Source: Montifringilla adamsi (taxonomy: Eukaryota; Chordata; Aves; Passeriformes; Passeridae). From it: DNA of 64,000 nt. A model generated the notes under the pieces. The model was not told where the DNA came from. It ran no database searches and worked only from the letters and a program-made list of their open reading frames with translations. Location of the stretch: contig JAGGNK010011003.1 in assembly GCA_017590115.1 (NCBI GenBank), forward strand, positions 4,479,899-4,543,898. Reading direction: 5' to 3'. Positions 36,985-47,376 of the stretch are shown here, piece by piece; position 1 is the first letter of the stretch, and every line of letters starts with the position of its first letter. The translations under genes and the position numbers were made by a program.

Positions 36985-39492
36985 AGCCCAGTGCAAGGGA
37001 GGGAACAGTGCTGGGAATGTGGTGTTGGTGGAGCCAGGATGCAGAAACCTCTTGATCTGCTCTGTGACTCCAGGTCCCAGCCCAGCTCTTGAAACTGCTC
37101 AGCAGAGGAGCAGTAAAGTGTTGCCACAGCAGCATTTATTTGTCCCTGTTGATGTCCTTGTGCAAAACACAAAACAACGAAATGGGCTCAGTGTCCTCTG
37201 CAAGCTCTTGCCTCCAAGGGGCTGTTCCCCAGCGCGCAGACACTGAGGCAGACGCTGTCAGGGCTCTTGTTGGGCACAGTTTGTCTCCTTCGTTTATCTC
37301 CCATGAGCAAACTCAGCCATGCTGGTCACCTTTTTGTCAGACTGATCCCATCTGTGGTGGGTGTTCTCCAAGGTCAAGGGGAGTTGCCTGTGCCTAGTGG
37401 CCTCCAAAGCTTCTTCCAACCTTTCCTGTTAATGGATCTGGAATCAGGAGCTGCAGCCTGGTTTTGTTTACTGATAGAGTTAAATTTGAGAAGGGAATCC
37501 CCATCTTCATTCATTCTTTCAACCCATGAAGCATCAGCCTGAAAACACTGGTCAAAAAGCCAGCTTCCCACTGGCTGTAAATCAGGATTGCTGTGGTCAA
37601 AGTTAGAAAATGGAGTGGGGAAAGGAGGAGGACTTGAGGGGTCTGGAAGCTGTTTTCACATCCTCTCTCAAAGAGAATTTCTTCAATTAGTAGCAAGGAT
37701 CTTATGCAAGAAAACTTGGAAGAAATCACAAATGTTTGGGGTTTTTTCCCCATAAGTTGCATTACTGCAGGTCATTTTATTCCTATTTTCTCTCTTTCTC
37801 TATGGAACTGCAAAATTGACAATGCTTTAAATGGAAAAATTTGCAGCGAGCCATCAGTCACCATGCATGGAGGGTAGATCTCCTGGTTTAGTCTTGCTTG
37901 TGCTTCCATAAATCAGCATAGCTAAAATATTTGTGGTTGTCTGTAGGAGATTTATGCAGGTGGGAGCTTAGAGTCAGTCTGTCATTTTTGTGGGGGAAGT
38001 GAGAGATGGAACGGGCTGGGGAATGCTGGCTTGCAGGAAGGAAGGATTTATAATGATATTTTGGATATTTAGGGGTTTCACAGAGGCAATTAGCAGAAAC
38101 TCTGTGAGTGTACGTGTGTACACGTCTCTGATTTGGAAACAGCCTGTTGTTTCCCTGCATCCTTCTCTAGTCAGTCAGGTGGGGATGTTGTATGGAAGAT
38201 TCCTTCTCTTGGATCTGCTTCAGGCTTGGTTTTCTTTTTGGCTCATTTCCTTAGGTCCGAGGTGTTCTGTGCCCGGGTTCTGCCTGACTTTGGCTGGTGT
38301 GTGCAAATGGGCTCTGTGTGTAATTGTGGGTTGAAAAGCTCTTTCAAAGTACCCCTCATCCCTGACTGCAAGCTCAGGGACCTCAGCTGATGATGGTGAC
38401 TCTGTGAGTTCTGAGCATGATGAAGAGGAAGGAGGGACAAGAGAAACATCTTTTAACAGTGGCAACAAAATCCAATAATTCTGTGTGACCCCAATGTGTC
38501 ACTGGTTTGTGGCAGCTCTGAATGTGGCCCAGACTGAGTGGAGAGACCCTGATTTCCACCAGCTGATATCCCAACACTGTTCCTGAGGGACAGGCATCCC
38601 CAGGAGCAGGAAGGGTGGGAGAGAGTGAGAGTGCCCCAGACTCTGCAGTCCCTGGTCCCTTTGCAGGCTCAGGCAGAGGCCAGGGCTGAGCTGTGTGAAG
38701 GTCATGGCTGTGGCTTCTCCTCCCCTTTCCACTGGTGGGATCCTGTTCCCGAGGATTTGCTGGCTTGGCCAGAGTTCAGCACACAGTGGGGAGGCTGCAG
38801 AGCCCCAAACCCCTGTAAATACATTTTGGAAAGCTTTAAAAAAGTGCTGCTTATCCCACAATACTCAAAAGTTCTCTGGGTTTCTTTCTCCTGTATAGCA
38901 GTGGGTTTCTGATTTTCCAAATACCTGTTTTGCACCCTCTGATTCCCTGTTTCCCCCCAGTTTTAATTCAGGCTGGGCTGTAATGTGAGACACCCAGGGA
39001 GCAGCAGCCAGCCTGGGATTCCTGCGTAATTCCAGCAGGGAATTCTGCACAGTCCACAAATCCCAAAGGACAGGAAGGGGCAACTCCACCTACAGAACCC
39101 TGAAATCAACACTCTGACCAGAGGGACCAGGGCCTACATAGGGGGAAAGTACCCCTGCAGTTTGTTAAGCCAGAAAGGAATTTATCCAGGGCTAATAGAG
39201 GAGAGATTCTTTTCCAATAAATTTTAGAGGGGGAACAAAAATCAGGAAAATATTAATAGTTTTGAAGTAGCATTGCTGTGCTGTGTCACTGTCTTGTATT
39301 TTATTAAACTTCTGTAAAATAATTTCCAGGGATGTGTGTAATATAGAAGGACAGAGATGAGTCTTAAATCAGATTTTTTTGGTGTGTTTTTCATCTTTGC
39401 CAAGTTCCTATAAATCTTTGCAGTTGTAGAGACAGCCTAAAAACTGCTAACATTTCCAACTACAGAGCATAACACTGAATAAGGATAGTTGA

Positions 39493-39616
39493 AAAATTTC
39501 TGTCAAAACTGTGTTTAATGGAAAATAGAGTTTTGATAAAATAGCATTTTCACTGAAAATAGCTGCTTTCCATGGAGAATGTTGGTTTTTCACTGCAATA
39601 TTTTGACAGAAATTTT
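39493..39616. repeat. ~124-bp imperfect palindrome (hairpin or MITE relic)
   Basis: The terminal arms AAAATTTCTGTCAAAA (39493-39508) and TTTTGACAGAAATTTT (39601-39616) are perfect 16-bp inverted repeats. The middle holds ATTTTCACTGAAAAT (39546-39560), itself near-palindromic and centred within 2 bp of the arm midpoint. Intermediate sequence pairs only loosely. The design fits a non-autonomous DNA transposon relic or an old hairpin; no family was assigned. Confidence 0.7.
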
Positions 39617-40589
39617 AAAATCTTGGGCTGAAATATGTACAGCTGTTCAAGTCCGTCTAGTGCCATTCATATTTCTTCACCTCCTCAAATTTGAGGTATT
39701 TTGCCAACTCTTTGGTTTTTAACATTGTGATACTTTGGGAGTTTTTGTCAAGCCCACCTCTAGATTCCTGCCATAGGACTCTTGGTTTTGTGTTTAAAAA
39801 GTTGGGTTTCTGTGGTTTTTGAAGTTAGAGGCAAAAAACCTCAAGAAAATGTGATTGAATAACATCAGGAATTATAAATCGAAGTAAGCTAATGAAAATT
39901 TTTTTTTGTTTCAAGTAATTCTCAAAATTTTTAAACCATTTAAAAATATTTCTATAGAAAATGTGTTGCCCAGTCTGATTAATTATTATAATCCTTCCCT
40001 CCATTTTCTGTGCCTTTTCCAGTTCTATTTTCATTTTTTAAAATGGGGAAAAGGTCAGTACTGGACCCAAATATCCACATACTCATAAATTTACCTGGGG
40101 ACAGAGAAATGCTCTCAGTTTTCCTTTTCCAGTGATTCTTCCCCGTTTGCCTTTCTGATCATCCTGGAGTATTTTTCTGTTTTCCTGGAACTTTTTGTCC
40201 CAGCCTGAAGGTGCATCTGCACAGCAGCTGGCACTGGTGTCTCTCAGAGCTAAGGTGACACCGTTTTTGTACTGATCAAAGGGGACTTGGAGGGTGAAGG
40301 AGGTGACAAGGGAAACCTCAGGCTCGTGGGCAGGAACCTGTGTTTTGTGTGGGCTGTCACACTTGTGATTTCACTTCACAGCTGGGGTGGTTCCTGCTTG
40401 GAGATCCCTTTTTAATTCCAAAGTGAAAATCGACCAGTGGAACTCGAGTGGGATCTGCCAGAGCTGCTGTGGCTGTTTGTTCCAGGGCAGACTGAGGGTC
40501 TGATGTGCACACAGCTCTCTGGCAAGTGCTCCACTGGACCTGGAATCCCTCCTAGGAAATGTTAACTTAATGCTTAGTCTGCCATAATA

Positions 40590-40672
40590 AAGCCTTCTTT
40601 TTCTTTTTCTTTTTTTCTTTTTTTTTTTTTTTCTTTTGGTTTTTTGGGTTTTTTGTTTGGTTTTTTGTTTGC
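40590..40672. repeat. T-rich low-complexity tract
   Basis: TTCTTTTTCTTTTTTTC-type sequence passes into GGTTTTTTGGGTTTTTTGTT-type sequence. Simple-repeat DNA without other features. Confidence 0.85.
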
Positions 40673-42185
40673 CTCTGTTCAGATGACAGTGTCCAAGTAC
40701 AAAACTTTATTCTGGTGAGCATCTGGAAATCTTAGGCTGTGTCCATGCTAGTAAAATCAAGGATGCCTGGGAATGTTCCCAGGAATGTTCCTCAAGTGTG
40801 GAACATGATACTGTACTAGTGAAGTGCTGGAATGTTACTTGGCAGAATTTTGGCCCGTGCAGGCTGGTATTTGTCTCAACTGTTCCCAGGTAGGGTTTGA
40901 AGCTGGAGACCATTCCCAAGAAGTGGTTTTGATGCAGTCACCCGGATTCAGAGAGCTGAGAGGTTTCCAATCCCAGCATGAGCTGTTCTGTGTCAGCTGC
41001 CCTCAATGTTTGGGCACATTCCTGTGCACATTTCATGTACTGGTACTGATATCTGTTACTTGAAGTGAAAATCTGCCTAAAACCCTCCCCCTGCTGCCTT
41101 TCATGTCACCTTTGCTTCTCAGAGAACGTGAACGTGTCTCAGGAGGTTGTTTACATGGTGTTTATTTAAATTATGCTCCAGCGAGTGTCATTGTAGCTGA
41201 CTCTGTGTCAGTGATTTCTTTGATCAGTCACAAGTACTGATTTAAAATGGGGTTCACGGGCATGAACTTTATGCAGGAGCATATTTTGAATATGTAAGAC
41301 ACTACTGAACAATATTAATTGTTTTGTGATGTGCTGGCTAAAGGAAAGATCAAAGATTTACTATTCTAGAACTATGCTTGTACATTGTAGGGAGTTCCTG
41401 TCCCCAAAACACCAGAGTTTCAAGAGCTAATCCACAGAAGAAGTGTCCCAGGTTCACCTCTTTCTTTATTTAAAGGTCTAGGAGAAGCAGGGTAATGGCC
41501 AGTGTAAAACCTAGTCACATATAAACTGTAAAAATTAAATAGATATGAGCTCAATGTATTGAATGGAGGCATCCTTTTTTGGTATGGCCTCATCAGAAAC
41601 TAACCTATACTGTGGATTTTCATTTTACAATGTTTTGTTTAATTATTACCTTGATTTTAAGTAGCTAGAGTATAGGTAAGATACATTAATAAGATGATGA
41701 CCATCAATATTTTGCAAACACATTCTGAAGAATTTGAAATTTGTTTGATTTGCCAGTATGAATTAAAAATAAGAGCTTCTGTTGGGGTTTTGGGGTGTGA
41801 ATTTAGGGACGGACTCTGTTAAGTTGTGGCAGAATCTTACCCCAGGATCAAAGCAGTGGCAATGCCTCAGGGAGCCTGGAGCACTTGGAGCCCGGGATGT
41901 GCCAGGAACGGGGCTGGGAAGTGGGGCTGTGACTGAGCCATGGAGGAAATCAGTGCTCCAGTGCTGGGAGCTGCTCTCTGACAGGCGACTGTCCTGTGCA
42001 GGGCAAGCAGCTCCCCAGCTCTTTAAAACATCAAGCAGATGTTTCCAGTGGTTTCCATGGTGACTGTCACCCTGATGTGCGAACTGTGACCTCAGTGATC
42101 GCTAATTGAAATTGGTGAAGAGTTGGGTCTGACCTGTCACCCCCGTCCTTGCACATCTTGATCCTCACAGATCCTGAATCTAGCA

Positions 42186-42785
42186 CTCCCTGATCCTTTC
42201 ACACCCGTATTCTGCACACCCTGATCCTTGCACACCCTGATCCTTGCACACCCGTATTCTGCACACCCTGATCCTTGCACACCCTGATCCTTGCACACCC
42301 TTATTCTGCACACTCCAATCCCTGCACACCTTTATTCTGAACACTCCAATCCTCACACACCCTAATCCCTGCACACCCTTATTCTGCACACCCTGATCCT
42401 TGCACACCCTTATTCTGCAACACCCGTATTCTGCACACCCTGATCCTTGCACACCCTGATCCTTGCACACCCGTATTCTGCACACCCTGATCCTTGCACA
42501 CCCTGATCCTTGCACACCCTTATTCTGCACACTCCAATCCCTGCACACCTTTATTCTGAACACTCCAATCCTCACACACGCTAATCCCTGCACACCCTTA
42601 TTCTGCACACCCTGATCCTTGCACACCCTTATTCTGCACACTCCAATCCCTGCACACCTTTATTCTGCACACTCCAATCCTCACACACCCTAATCCCTGC
42701 ACACCCTTACTCTGCACATCCTGATCCTTGTACATCCTGATCCTTTCACACCCTTATTCTGCACACCCCAACCCTTGCACACCCT
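42186..42785. repeat. Nested minisatellite, 15/16-bp units in a 219-bp higher-order repeat
   Basis: The array is built from related units CACACCCTGATCCTTG (16 bp), CACACCCGTATTCTG or CACACCCTTATTCTG (15 bp), CACACTCCAATCCCTG and CACACACCCTAATCCCTG. CCCGTATTCT occurs at 42204, 42251, 42423 and 42470, so spacing is 47, 172 and 47 bp and the block 42204-42422 recurs at 42423-42641. The only difference I found between the two 219-bp copies is C at 42361 versus G at 42580. The array continues with single units to about 42,785. The open minus-strand frame across it is a by-product of unit composition. Confidence 0.93.
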
Positions 42786-44072
42786 GTTGTTGCCTGCTGG
42801 AAGGAGAGAAGCTCCAGCCCCCGGGCAGTGGCTCCTGTCCCATTTCCCACAAAGTCCCCCAGGCCCCACGTCAGGGCTGTCCCCAACCGCAGCTCTGGTA
42901 CTTCCCTCCTGAGTCACAGCCCAAGTGACAGACAGCAGCGCTTTGAACGCTGCCATTAATGAGAGTCCTCCCAGCCGCCTCCGAGGGCTCCAGAGCTGCA
43001 TCACAGAGCTCTGAAAGGCCAAACTTCCACAGCACAATCACGGAGCCTGCAAAAGAACATTTCCCAGACTCGCTTGAAACCAAGGTTTTGCCTTCTTTGA
43101 GATGAAACGCTTATCAGGGTTTACAAGCCTTCCTGGTAAATTTTAGCCCTGTGCCGGGGGAATTCCCTGCAGGGGGTGGTGTAAATGTTGAGGAAAGCTA
43201 TACTGTAATTGTGAAAGCATGAGAAACCATAGAGGGGTTTTCAAATGAATTTTCAGGTTCATTCACAGCTTGGCTGAAGAGCAGCTGTGGGAAACAAACC
43301 TCCTGAGAACTGAAACAGTGCACGGAGTGGAGCTCAGAGCTGCAATTCTTCAGTAAAGCAGGGAATTTAAGCATTTCAGTGCTGGGGAAATGAAACTGGC
43401 CAGTGCTCTGTTTCACTGGGTGAGAAAACAGTCCATTCTGTAGGGTTTGACCTTCTTACAGTGGTTTTCAAGATATAGGAAGAAAAAAAGAGTTATTTAA
43501 AATTTCTTTTATTCCTGGCATATCTTGAGAGGGGACATACTTTTGTTTGAAATTTCAGTGCAAATCATCAGTGGCTTAATTTAGGAAGCTATTGAGCATT
43601 ATTTTTAAATGCATTGTGTCCCTGTAGCTGTCACTGAGTCAGCTGGAGAGGTACACAAGTGTTCATCATACAAACATGTCTAATTGTTGTCCTGCCCCAA
43701 ATTGAAGGGCTCATTTTTGGTGCTGGGATCCTCCTTGGAACTGGTATTCCATCACTGGGAAATAGGAAATATGGAACATGCTTCCCTTATGGATTCTTCC
43801 CTTTTTAACCTAAATTTGCAGATTCATTTGTTCCAATGACTCGTGAAGAACGAATGGGGACAGACAGCTCTTTTTAAAAAGTGTAACATAAATTTGATTG
43901 CCCTTTAAAATCAGTGCCAATACGATCCAGATTTTCAAAGCTCATAAGTGCTTCACGTACAGTGATTTAAATTGGAACGAGACACCTCTACAGCTTTTGA
44001 AGGTCTATGACTTTTATCTTTTAATTGCCACTGCAATGAAGAGGTGGAGTTTTTCAGGCCTGTCTGTCTCTG

Positions 44073-44260
44073 TGATAACCTCATCTCCTCGTGCCCGCCC
44101 TACAAGGCCTCCCCAGCTTTATCTCCGAGGCACTGAGCTCTTTGAATGAGTTTCCATTTGTTCTCTGCCAGATAAGCAGCACCCTTGCAATATCCACTTG
44201 CTCCAGCGTGGCTCTGACGCAGCTGGGGTGGTGAAGTCTTTATCAGATTAGAGCTTATCA
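44073..44260. promoter_or_regulatory. Cluster of five GATA motifs (candidate enhancer)
   Basis: WGATAR sites: TGATAA at 44073, TTATCT at 44119, AGATAA at 44170, TTATCA at 44240 and TTATCA at 44255. By base counts fewer than one would be expected in 190 bp. No coding sequence overlaps. Possible SKI-flanking regulatory element; untested. Confidence 0.35.
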
Positions 44261-44329
44261 GGCTCACAGACGCAGCCTGGACACTTGTTGTATCTCCAGG
44301 GTTACACTGAGGCCCGGGCTGCCCTTGGC

Positions 44330-44440
44330 TTCACACAGTCTCCATTCAGGAAAGTGCTCAAGCACGTGCTTGAGCAAGCAAATAGTCCCACTCAGTGGCT
44401 GTGCACTTCCCTTTGGCTCTGGCAGGGATCTGCTTAAACA
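44330..44440 (+). repeat. Possible ancient interspersed repeat containing a 22-bp palindrome
   Basis: CATTCAGGAAAGTGCTCAAG, then CACGTGCTTGAG and AATAGTCCCACTCAGTGG resemble a sauropsid repeat I recall (ATTCAGGAAAGCACTTAAGC...TAGTCCCATTGA). If so the palindrome at 44,355-44,376 is repeat-derived. Confidence 0.4.
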
Positions 44441-46619
44441 TTTCCTCAGATTAGAGCTTGGGGATGGCTGATTTTTCATCTAAGTCAGCCTCTGAGCAGG
44501 AGCAGATTGTAATGGTCAGGGGGGAAATAGGTTCTGCTGCATAATTCCATGTGGAAAGCACACACCTGTTGCAGGAGGAAGTGCTGGAAGAGGAACACTC
44601 AGTTCTGCTGGTTCACAAGGAGCTCTGGAGCATGAAAAATACTGCCAGAGGAAGCTGGTTTGCTGAAGGGAGTGCTGTTGTGCAGATGCCCTGTGTTGTG
44701 AACTCATCCTAAATCAGATTTAATGCAAGAAGATCACTTATGTAATGGATAATTGAAATATGGCAGAAGTGCACAGGATTTGAACTCATGCTGAGGAAAA
44801 AGAAATCCACAGAAACCCCAATCAGCAGGCAGGTTGTTGGCAGGACAAGGCAATGTTGGTTTGACAGTAAAGAAATGTTTTATATTTCATAATGTTCTTG
44901 TGTCATAGAAGCATTTGAGGTGTCTGAAAATACCAGTATGTTCAGCAGTTTGAGCTCACGACTCTCTGACTCATCCCTCTAAAAATGCCAAAGAAATAAA
45001 GCTATTCCTTTGTATCCTTCCACAGTGGACAGGAAACACTCCCAGGTGGTCAAGAAAAGCACCCATCATATCAGGACACCTAAAATTCGGGGGGTGTAAA
45101 GATTGCAGCACCATATACAGGAAGTTTGGCACAATCCTTTATATCCCTACAAACAGGTGGTGAAACTGTAGATAAGGAAAAATCAGGACTGAGAAATTTG
45201 GGTCATATGATAAGGAGGTTTGGTGAACTTTCCTGTATTTATTGTACTTTTGTTACTCCAACCTGTGGTAGGTGTGAGCCTGTCACAGCTCCCTGTTGGG
45301 AAGCTTGGCTGCTCCTACCCTGAGGTGTTTGGTTAATCTTTGAACTGTGGGGATCCTTGGCCAGTCCCAGTGGGGCAGCCAAGATAAGAGGCACTGCACA
45401 GAGCAGGGGATTACACCCAACCTCAGTTCATACCCTTTTTGTAAATGATTAGTGGCTGCTTTAGTAAATAATTGTTCACCCCAGCGTGTGCAGTGCCCCA
45501 GCCTGTAAAATGTTTATAACACCTGAGAATAGTTTATTGCCTCCATATAAACTGCTTATAAATGGAAAATTAGCATGGTGTGGGACCAAGGGCAGGGGCA
45601 GAGAGGGCAGTGTTGGGCCTCTGTTGCTGAGCTCCAGGATCCTCCTGCCACAGGAGGGATGGGGGACCCTGCAGAGAAGGAAAAAGTCCCCCTTTGAGTG
45701 TACCTTAGGTGGAATTGTCAGAGCCCTTTGGGCTCTAATGCATGCAGGACTTATGGTGAGGATACAGGTGAGAAGGTATTGTGGTGATTGGCAGCTGGAA
45801 GAAAAGGGAAATGCTACCTGATTCAGTGCTGGAAGGGACTGGATGGCTCTGGGAGATGAGTCTTTCCATCACTGACTGGGGCTGGGAGGGTCAGGCCCTT
45901 CCTCACCTGTGGTGCCACGAATCACCTGGGGCTGGGCTGAATCTCATGCTCACCTCTATCCTCCAAATGTAAATAATCCACAGGACACCAAAAGATGAGT
46001 GATAAAAATCACAAATATCTTTCAGCATAACTGTGATGAACATATTTTCCTTTATCTTTTATCTTCCCCTTAAGGATGCTGTTGGCCCTGTTGACTCAAC
46101 CCCTTCCCTCCCTTTGGATTGGCTTCTGGTGGGAAGTTTAGCAGCTGTATCTTTGTTTTCTGTCTTCTCTCACTGCTGCAGAATATGAAATTGCAGATTT
46201 TTGTGTGTCAGAGTTTCCTCCATGAGTCAGTAGCCAGAGAATACTGCAGTGTCCAAGAGATGGAATCTGCCCTGTTGTCACTGAAGAGCCTGTGTCCCCC
46301 TGCCCCACTCTCCAAACCCCAAAGGGAGCTCTGAGGATACTTTAATGTTCAGTTAAATCTGAATTAACCCAATGTCCTGGCATTTGTGTGTTTTTCATGG
46401 GCCCTTCCCCTTCCACAGGCCCATTAATGAGGCTAAAATAACATAAATGTAACAGAAGCATAAAAATAACACAGGACCTCTCCTCTTGATCCTGGCATCA
46501 AAACCAACAGGAACATGTGATGGGATCATGTGAATCCACATTACTTGGGCCCCACAAATGGTTCCCTGAGGTCTGTTAAAAAAACCTATGGAAAAACATA
46601 AACATAAATATCACAAGTG

Positions 46620-46688
46620 TCATGGAATCACAGAATGGTTTGTGTTGGAAAGGAGATTTAAAGATCATCTAGTCCAAACCCTAAATGT
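46620..46688 (-). mobile_element. CR1 LINE 3' stub, reverse orientation
   Basis: ATGGAATCACAGAATGGTTT, GTGTTGGAAAGGAGATTTAA and AGATCATCTAGTCCAAACCC are the reverse complement of the CR1 3' terminus. Only about 65 bp remain. Confidence 0.85.
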
Positions 46689-47064
46689 GTTTTTCCCCAT
46701 GTTTTCTGCTCTTGTCCAAGAGTTGCAGTGTGGGCTTGAGAGGAAGGAAGGTGAAGGCTCTTTTCTTGATGAGCATTCCATCAGAAAAGTGTGGAAATCT
46801 CTGATGTGGGAGGTTGTCCCAGCTGTAACAGTGGAGACTAAAGCAGACACTCCTTCCCTGATGCAAAAGTAAAATCTGATTAAACTGAGAATGTGTTTTG
46901 GAAAAGGGCAACCAATGGGAAATACTGGGTAAATTCTGTAGGCTTTACCCAGTTCTGACTCACAGGTGATGCCCCAGTTTGTCTCACATGATGCTGAAAG
47001 TGCTCATTGATGACTTGAACTAGTGAGAGCTGCACATCTCTGTTACAGGTGCTGGTTTTCTGGT

Positions 47065-47089
47065 TTATATATATATATATATATATATA
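47065..47089. repeat. (TA)n microsatellite
   Basis: About 12 TA dinucleotides followed by an A run. Confidence 0.9.
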
Positions 47090-47247
47090 AAAAATACACA
47101 ATATTATGTCTAAGACAATGGCATTCTGTAATCAGTCTGAAATAAAAGGGCAGCCTCTCTGGAAATCCTGAAAGCTGGGCCCTGAATTGTGGCAGAGAGT
47201 GCAAATTCTCAGTTTCTCAGGATTTTCTGGGTTATGAGCAAGGCTAT

Positions 47248-47376
47248 GCTGTTTTGGTTTTGTTTGGGTTTTTTTTGTTTGTTTGTTTGGTTGGTTGGTT
47301 TTGTGGTTGTTTGTTTGGGGTTTTTTTTTGTTTTGTTGTTTTTTTGTTTTTGGGGTTTTTTTTGGTGGGTTTTTTG
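47248..47376. repeat. T/G-rich low-complexity tract
   Basis: About 130 bp composed almost wholly of T and G, with (GTTT)n and (GGTT)n stretches such as TTGTTTGTTTGTTTGGTTGG. Confidence 0.88.

Larger units (their letters stand above)
36985..42185. other. Non-coding; contains hairpin and T-rich tract
   Basis: Unique AT-leaning sequence apart from the palindrome at 39,493-39,616 and the T-rich tract at 40,590-40,672. Confidence 0.6.
42786..46619. other. Non-coding; contains GATA cluster and possible old repeat
   Basis: Unique sequence, GC-richer just right of the minisatellite (42,790-43,030). The GATA cluster and palindromic E-box region are at 44.07-44.38 kb. Confidence 0.6.

Noticed and set aside
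43160..43175. CTGCAGGGGGTGGTG as a second CTCF site
   Set aside because: Only the AGGGGG core matches; the flanking positions do not.
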